Below the pieces are notes generated by a model. The model ran no database searches. It saw only the letters and a program-made list of their open reading frames with translations, and was not told where the DNA came from. A stretch of 10,380 nt of DNA from an uncultured Methylophilus sp. (GTDB lineage: Bacteria > Pseudomonadota > Gammaproteobacteria > Burkholderiales > Methylophilaceae), in NCBI GenBank assembly GCA_936943315.1, contig CAKZJM010000359.1, forward strand, positions 1 to 10,380. The letters run 5' to 3'. Position numbers and translations under genes: made by a program. This document shows, piece after piece, positions 7,258-10,380 of this stretch. The first letter of the stretch is position 1; every line of letters starts with the position of its first letter.

Positions 7258-7440
7258 ATGATCACAAACGCAGTGATAGATAACCATGACCAATCTAAAA
7301 CCCAAAGTGATGAATATATGGTGTTTAGCCCCAATAGAATTCATGTTTCAAGCATAGAAAATGTGCAGACCAATATCGAAGAGGCGCCTAGAGTCGGCTT
7401 CCGCAATGACATCCGCGGCCGTCCAAATATTGAGCTTTAA
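7258..7440 (+). CDS. Small hypothetical protein (60 aa)
   Basis: I do not recognise the family. The product is hydrophilic with no signal peptide or membrane helix. It starts MITNAVIDNHDQSKTQSDEY and ends in a basic segment (RVGFRNDIRGRPNIEL). The ATG at 7258 is preferred: AGGAG lies at 7248-7252 with a 5-base gap. A GTG at 7255 is also in frame but too close to the SD. The next gene begins 18 bases after the stop, so the two are probably co-transcribed. The clear SD and the tandem arrangement support a real gene; function is unknown. Confidence 0.6.
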   Translation: MITNAVIDNHDQSKTQSDEYMVFSPNRIHVSSIENVQTNIEEAPRVGFRNDIRGRPNIEL

Positions 7441-7458
7441 GATGAGTGGAGATTCAGA

Positions 7459-7674
7459 ATGAGGAATGCGATTAAACCCACAGAACAAAAGGCTTCATCT
7501 GATCATGCCCTGAGCCAAGCCACAGAGTGTACTGAGATTCATCCTGACGGTGATTGTGTGGACAGTTCGAATAGTCCGCCCGTGCCTCAGGTGAGGCGGG
7601 TCGTGGACAAGAAAAATGAACCCAAAGTGAAGCCAGGCGAAATGTTGGAAGATGCCAAATTTACCCAGCATTAA
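7459..7674 (+). CDS. Small hydrophilic hypothetical protein (71 aa)
   Basis: I do not recognise this protein. It is polar and probably disordered, with alternating acidic, basic and proline-rich stretches (EIHPDGDCVDSSNSPPVPQV, VDKKNEPKVKPGEML). It has two cysteines (24 and 33) and no hydrophobic segment. A GGAG at 7448-7451 precedes the ATG by about 7 bases. It follows the 60-residue gene with an 18-base gap and converges on the lipoprotein gene, whose stop lies 30 bases further on. Only short size and lack of a known domain argue against it. Confidence 0.6.
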   Translation: MRNAIKPTEQKASSDHALSQATECTEIHPDGDCVDSSNSPPVPQVRRVVDKKNEPKVKPGEMLEDAKFTQH

Positions 7675-7704
7675 GTAGGTGGGTGGCAGGGGCTACGGCG
7701 TGGC

Positions 7705-8139
7705 CTAGTCGAGGATTTTACATTCACCAGACATGGGGATCTCAGAGAGATCGCCCTGACCAATACATTGCAACTTCACCTCTTGCCCGGTTTTTAGCGT
7801 GGCCGCTTTATCTTTTTCGCTTTGTTGAAACACAAACTGTGGCTCTTTATCTGCCTTCACACCACCCTTCAAACTGACAAAAGGCTCTTTGATAAGATTC
7901 CGGGTAGTCTCCACAATCACCCCCGTCACGTTGTAAGTGGCGTCCTTAAATCTGTTATCTGCTGCAGCAGGATTGGCCGCATATTCTTTGGCAATTTCAG
8001 TGGCGGTAGTTTCAAAAAAAGATTTTCTTTCGCTTAATTGATCGGACGATTTATCCTCAATATTCTCGGGTGGTTTTTCACATGAGATCAAGGTTAAAGC
8101 CACCAGGCTCGCCAGTAGGTATTGATTAGAATTTTTCAT
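7705..8139 (-). CDS. Lipoprotein with OB-like (tRNA_anti-like) domain
   Basis: From the ATG at 8139 the product has 144 residues. It has a lipoprotein signal (MKNSNQYLLASLVALTLISC) with Cys20 as the lipid site. A linker follows, then a C-terminal domain from about residue 43 with ATEIAKEYAANPAAADNRFKDATYNVTGVI, a run of beta strands, and the ending LKTGQEVKLQCIGQGDLSEIPMSGEC. The opening helix (ANxxAAD...F), followed by strands and a late paired-cysteine pattern (C125, C140), matches the OB_MYXO/tRNA_anti-like domain of envelope lipoproteins. Its ligand is unknown. An in-frame ATG at 8154 would add five residues (MLRAF), but a start at 8139 gives a cleaner signal peptide and a TTGAGAG at a suitable distance. 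The upstream SD CAGGAGA instead faces an out-of-frame ATG (see 8126-8167). Confidence 0.78.
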   Translation of the reverse strand: MKNSNQYLLASLVALTLISCEKPPENIEDKSSDQLSERKSFFETTATEIAKEYAANPAAADNRFKDATYNVTGVIVETTRNLIKEPFVSLKGGVKADKEPQFVFQQSEKDKAATLKTGQEVKLQCIGQGDLSEIPMSGECKILD

Positions 8140-8167
8140 AAACGCTCTCAACATGAAACGTAGACAT
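8126..8167 (-). other. Possible 13-codon leader frame overlapping the lipoprotein start
   Basis: The best SD upstream of the lipoprotein (CAGGAGA, 8172-8178) precedes an ATG at 8167 that opens a different frame, MSTFHVESVYEKF, ending at TAA (8128-8126) inside the lipoprotein gene. Ribosomes ending there could re-initiate at the lipoprotein ATG at 8139. This is speculative; chance is a fair alternative. Confidence 0.25.
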
Positions 8168-8369
8168 GAGTTCTCCTGTCATGCGGGGTGGGTGGCAAAA
8201 TGCCAAACCCTGAATGTAAAAGAGTAGAGAGGGAGTGCTTAGGGATGTATCCGATATTTTCTGAATACGTTGTCAGACATCCAATCATGCCCGGCAGAGG
8301 GATATTCCTACGCGAGGATCAGACATCGCTTATAACACGGCTTTCACATGCCAATTATTCTATGAATGT

Positions 8370-8387
8370 GCACCGGATATCCGGTGC
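8370..8387. promoter_or_regulatory. 18-bp perfect palindrome in the leader of the DUF2171 gene
   Basis: GCACCGGATATCCGGTGC is fully symmetric and lies 32 bases before the DUF2171 ATG. It could be a repressor operator. As RNA it would form a 7-bp GC-rich stem with an ATAT loop followed by CTTT, a weak terminator or leader hairpin. The sequence alone does not decide. Confidence 0.45.
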
Positions 8388-8419
8388 CTTTAAACACGTT
8401 AAATCTATAGGAGAGTGTT

Positions 8420-8653
8420 ATGAATACGAGTCAAATTGTCCCAGAAATGCCAGTGGTCTGTTCGCAGGGCGGTCAGTTCGCCACGGTCGACCATCTCGAA
8501 GGTCAAAGTTCTATCAAGTTGAACAAAGACGAACATGGCAAACATCACTACATTCCTACGAGTTGGGTGACTGGCATTGAAGATGGGAAGGTAGTGGTAG
8601 ATAGACCAGGCGAACAGGCAATGCAGGAGTGGAGCGAGCGCCCCACCCATTAA
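8420..8653 (+). CDS. DUF2171 domain protein
   Basis: The 77-residue cytoplasmic protein fits DUF2171, a small PRC-barrel-like family. It has an entry strand with GGQFATVDHLEG (17-28), then IKLNKDEHGKHHYIPTSWV (32-50) with the characteristic HHYIP, then a strand such as GKVVVDRP. The length is typical. No enzymatic role is established; such proteins are common among stress-related accessory genes. The ATG at 8420 has GGAGAG close upstream. An 18-bp palindrome lies in its leader and an intrinsic terminator follows, so it looks monocistronic. A longer overlapping frame (8188-8580) is an out-of-frame shadow. Confidence 0.85.
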   Translation: MNTSQIVPEMPVVCSQGGQFATVDHLEGQSSIKLNKDEHGKHHYIPTSWVTGIEDGKVVVDRPGEQAMQEWSERPTH

Positions 8654-8673
8654 GCCTCCTCCGCCTAGCTAAT

Positions 8674-8700
8674 AAAGGGAGCCCAGGCTCCCTTTTATTT
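8674..8700 (+). terminator. Rho-independent terminator after the DUF2171 gene
   Basis: AAAGGGAGCC (8674-8683) pairs with GGCTCCCTTT (8686-8695), giving a stem of at least 9 bp and a tight loop, followed by TATTT. The A- and T-rich flanks make it potentially bidirectional, but only the plus-strand gene needs it. Confidence 0.88.
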
Positions 8701-8911
8701 CGTCTCGTCATTGAGGAACGAGAGCAGTGCGGTAAATCCTACAACAATTCCAGCCAAGCTCTGATAAATCTATGTTACTGGTTTCCTTAATCTGTCAGTG
8801 TCGATTTCAAGAGTGGACGCGATATACGTTTCCCATACTTGACCAACATCACGGTGGTTCCTGAGGAGGCCTCCGTGGCAGGTCTACAGCGAGTTCAATA
8901 AGGGACAGAAG

Positions 8912-9397
8912 ATGAAGAGAACCTGGATGAAAATTAGCCATTTAATGACGCCAGACGTTGTGATCGCTTCGCCGATGCAATCCTTAAAAAGTGCGGCTCT
9001 CATGATGGAAGAACATGATTTTGATGCCTTGCCGGTATGCGAGCATCAACGTGTCATTGGCATGCTCACCGTGCGCGATATTGCCATGAAGGCCGTAGCG
9101 CAGGGCCGGTCACTCGACGCGTGCAAAATTTCCGATGTCATGACCTTTGAGACCCAATACGTGTTTGCGGATCAGCCTGCGGAAGAAGTCGCCCACTTGA
9201 TGATGGAGCAACAGTTGCGCAGATTGCTGGTGTTGGACAGGGAATATCAATTGGTTGGCATTGTGGCCGTCGATGATTTGCTGATGGCGAGCCATTTGCA
9301 AAGCACGCTTGCCAGGCATGGTCACTCTACCAGGCATGCGGAGGCTTACCATTGGCCCAACCTGAGTTTAACTGCACGCAAACAAGCCATTCATTAA
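8912..9397 (+). CDS. Tandem CBS domain protein
   Basis: This 161-residue soluble protein consists of two CBS domains (a Bateman module) and a short tail. CBS1 covers about 8-62: ISHLMTPDVVIASPMQSLKS, then LPVCEHQRVIGMLTVRDIA with the GxxTxxD motif at 50-56. CBS2 covers about 72-127: ISDVMTFETQYVFADQPAEE, then LRRLLVLDREYQLVGIVAVDDL. Such modules bind adenine nucleotides such as AMP or ATP and act as energy or redox sensors, often stand-alone in stress loci. The residues after about 130 are histidine- and arginine-rich (ARHGHSTRHAEAYHW) and match nothing I know. AGGGAC precedes the ATG; a second ATG at 8927 would remove five residues without touching CBS1. The next gene starts 27 bases later with its own strong SD. 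Confidence 0.9.
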   Translation: MKRTWMKISHLMTPDVVIASPMQSLKSAALMMEEHDFDALPVCEHQRVIGMLTVRDIAMKAVAQGRSLDACKISDVMTFETQYVFADQPAEEVAHLMMEQQLRRLLVLDREYQLVGIVAVDDLLMASHLQSTLARHGHSTRHAEAYHWPNLSLTARKQAIH

Positions 9398-9424
9398 CAG
9401 GCACCATGCCTAAGGGAGGCGAAC

Positions 9425-9613
9425 ATGCCAGCGAATCACCGTGGTATAAAAGATGATCAAGAAAAAGCGCACAGCATCCATCAGCTGGATCATGAACGTC
9501 TAGATCCCACTAACCCTTCTTCTGTTGATCCGGCGAATACGGATCCCGCCGATGAGGCGGAAGATGCCGCCCAATCACTGCCGGTAGTCCCCACACAGCC
9601 TCATACCAAGTAG
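9425..9613 (+). CDS. Small Asp/Pro-rich hypothetical protein (62 aa)
   Basis: I do not recognise this protein. It is very hydrophilic and acidic in its second half, with repeated Asp-Pro units (LDPTNP, VDPANTDPADEAEDA), so it is probably disordered. GGGAGG at 9414-9419 lies 5 bases before the ATG, one of the best ribosome-binding sites in the window. It is 27 bases behind the CBS gene on the same strand, so the two are likely co-transcribed. It resembles the 71-residue product at 7459 only in composition (polar, proline-rich). Confidence 0.62.
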   Translation: MPANHRGIKDDQEKAHSIHQLDHERLDPTNPSSVDPANTDPADEAEDAAQSLPVVPTQPHTK

Positions 9614-9701
9614 AGGGCGAAAGGGAAATGTCGACATGACAACATAAGCAAATAACTTGGTATTTGAGCAGGTGTTTAATCATTCTTATCACGGACAAAA
9701 A

Positions 9702-10193
9702 ATGAAAAAAATGAATATTGCTGTGGCCTTACTTGTTTCTACTTCACTCCTATCTACCACATTTAATGCTGATGCGGATACCTTGGGCATTGGGTTGGGC
9801 AGTTATGATGTGGACGGTTCTCATAGTGCTACCGATTTCCGACTCGATTACGAGTACGACACCTCGGTTTGGCTGCAAGAACTCAAGCCATGGGTAGGCA
9901 TACAAGCGACGACGGACGGCTCATTGTGGCTAGGCGGTGGCCTCTTATATGATTGGCAATTCGCAGAAACCTGGCATCTGAAACCGGGCGTGGGCGTGGG
10001 TTATTACAGCCGTGGCAGCAGCCAGCTCAATTTGGGCTATCCGGTGGAATTTCGGTCGCAGCTGGAGCTGGCTAAAGCGCTGAACACGCAACATAGTCTG
10101 GGGCTAGCCGTCAGTCATTTATCCAATGCCGACCTGGATAAAGACAATCCGGGTGCTGAAGTAGTCAGCGTGTATTGGCACTATCGGTTTTAG
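9702..10193 (+). CDS. pagL: Lipid A 3-O-deacylase, PagL family
   Basis: The 163-residue product has a signal peptide (MKKMNIAVALLVSTSLLSTT, cleaved after about ADA at 23-25) and an eight-strand outer-membrane barrel ending in YWHYRF. The C-terminal active-site segment reads HLSNADLDKDNPGAE. Compared with the Pseudomonas aeruginosa PagL triad His126-Ser128-Glu140, the spacing is exact: His139, Ser141 and Glu153, with Asn142 and Asn149 at the places of Asn129 and the oxyanion-hole Asn136. The enzyme removes the 3-position acyl chain from lipid A in the outer membrane, which in known cases alters immune recognition and permeability. The ATG at 9702 is chosen because it opens a normal signal peptide; upstream extension relies on a TTG. 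The SD (ACGGAC) is weak. No terminator is seen. Confidence 0.88.
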   Translation: MKKMNIAVALLVSTSLLSTTFNADADTLGIGLGSYDVDGSHSATDFRLDYEYDTSVWLQELKPWVGIQATTDGSLWLGGGLLYDWQFAETWHLKPGVGVGYYSRGSSQLNLGYPVEFRSQLELAKALNTQHSLGLAVSHLSNADLDKDNPGAEVVSVYWHYRF

Positions 10194-10272
10194 CGCTGCT
10201 ATCTTTTAGCGGGTACCGTTACCACAAACCCATCTCCCCACTCTCCGCGGTGATTGGGAGTGAGTCTGCGCA

Positions 10273-10380
10273 CTAGTGCGAAACGGTGTTCGAAAATACA
10301 TTCATGATAATGATCCCCGCGAGGATCAGTGCCATGCCCAACAAGGCGGGCGCGTCTAACGCTTGGCCAAATACAATCCA
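10273..10380 (-). CDS. Small multidrug resistance (EmrE/QacE-like) transporter, C-terminal part
   Basis: Only the last 35 residues are inside the window; the gene runs off the right edge. The visible part reads WIVFGQALDAPALLGMALIL and continues AGIIIMNVFSNTVSH before the TAG. It corresponds to the last helix of the four-helix SMR family: an acidic/proline-containing entry (LDxPALLGM), a glycine-rich helix (LILAGIII) and a short polar tail, closely resembling the EmrE C-terminus. These proton-coupled inner-membrane dimers export quaternary ammonium compounds or, in the Gdx subgroup, guanidinium. The long tail after the helix favours the EmrE/QacE side. It is convergent with the PagL gene, with 79 bases between stops. 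Confidence 0.8.
   Translation of the reverse strand, partial: WIVFGQALDAPALLGMALILAGIIIMNVFSNTVSH

Noticed and set aside
7255..7270. TGTGA-TGA-TCACA around the start of the 60-residue gene, resembling CRP half-sites
   Set aside because: CRP sites have a 6-base spacer; here it is 3 and it overlaps the start codon.
8188..8580. Long plus-strand frame of 130 codons
   Set aside because: It overlaps the DUF2171 gene out of frame for most of its length, has no recognisable domain, and spans the leader palindrome.
9657..9701. Upstream extension of the PagL frame from a TTG
   Set aside because: It would add 15 residues in front of a normal signal peptide and lacks an SD; the ATG at 9702 is better.

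Overview
The window looks like a chromosomal segment from a Gram-negative betaproteobacterium. A methylotroph of the Methylophilaceae is my best guess, from moderate GC content, a PEP-CTERM protein and the flavour of the proteins. That placement is an impression, not a computed result. No rRNA, tRNA, CRISPR array or insertion sequence was seen.

Positions 1-412 hold the 3' end of a PEP-CTERM exported protein followed by a clear intrinsic terminator.

Positions 542-6595 form an iron-uptake block. A TonB-dependent siderophore receptor on the minus strand (542-2761) lies behind a near-consensus Fur box (2812-2830). Next to that box, on the other strand, is a decayed DUF2798 membrane-protein gene with an in-frame stop. 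A small lipoprotein (3257-3469) and a PepSY-associated membrane protein (3510-4184) form a minus-strand pair. This pair is divergent from a second, FhuA-like receptor (4469-6595). The receptors would move ferric siderophores across the outer membrane using TonB energy; PepSY membrane proteins are frequent companions of such receptors. Neither receptor has the N-terminal signalling domain of FecA-type transducers, and no sigma/anti-sigma pair is present, so direct Fur control is the simplest model.

Positions 6712-7117 hold a stand-alone PilZ protein with its own terminator. Its first arginine motif is imperfect.

Positions 7258-9613 are a run of short genes: three small hydrophilic proteins of unknown function, a lipoprotein with an OB-like (tRNA_anti-like) domain, a DUF2171 protein and a tandem-CBS protein. 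They are separated by hairpins and a long perfect palindrome. Several have good ribosome-binding sites, so they are probably real. The content suggests envelope or stress accessory functions, which is inference.

Positions 9702-10193 encode a PagL-type lipid A 3-O-deacylase with every expected catalytic residue in register. The right edge cuts a minus-strand small multidrug resistance (EmrE/QacE-like) transporter, of which only the last 35 residues are visible.
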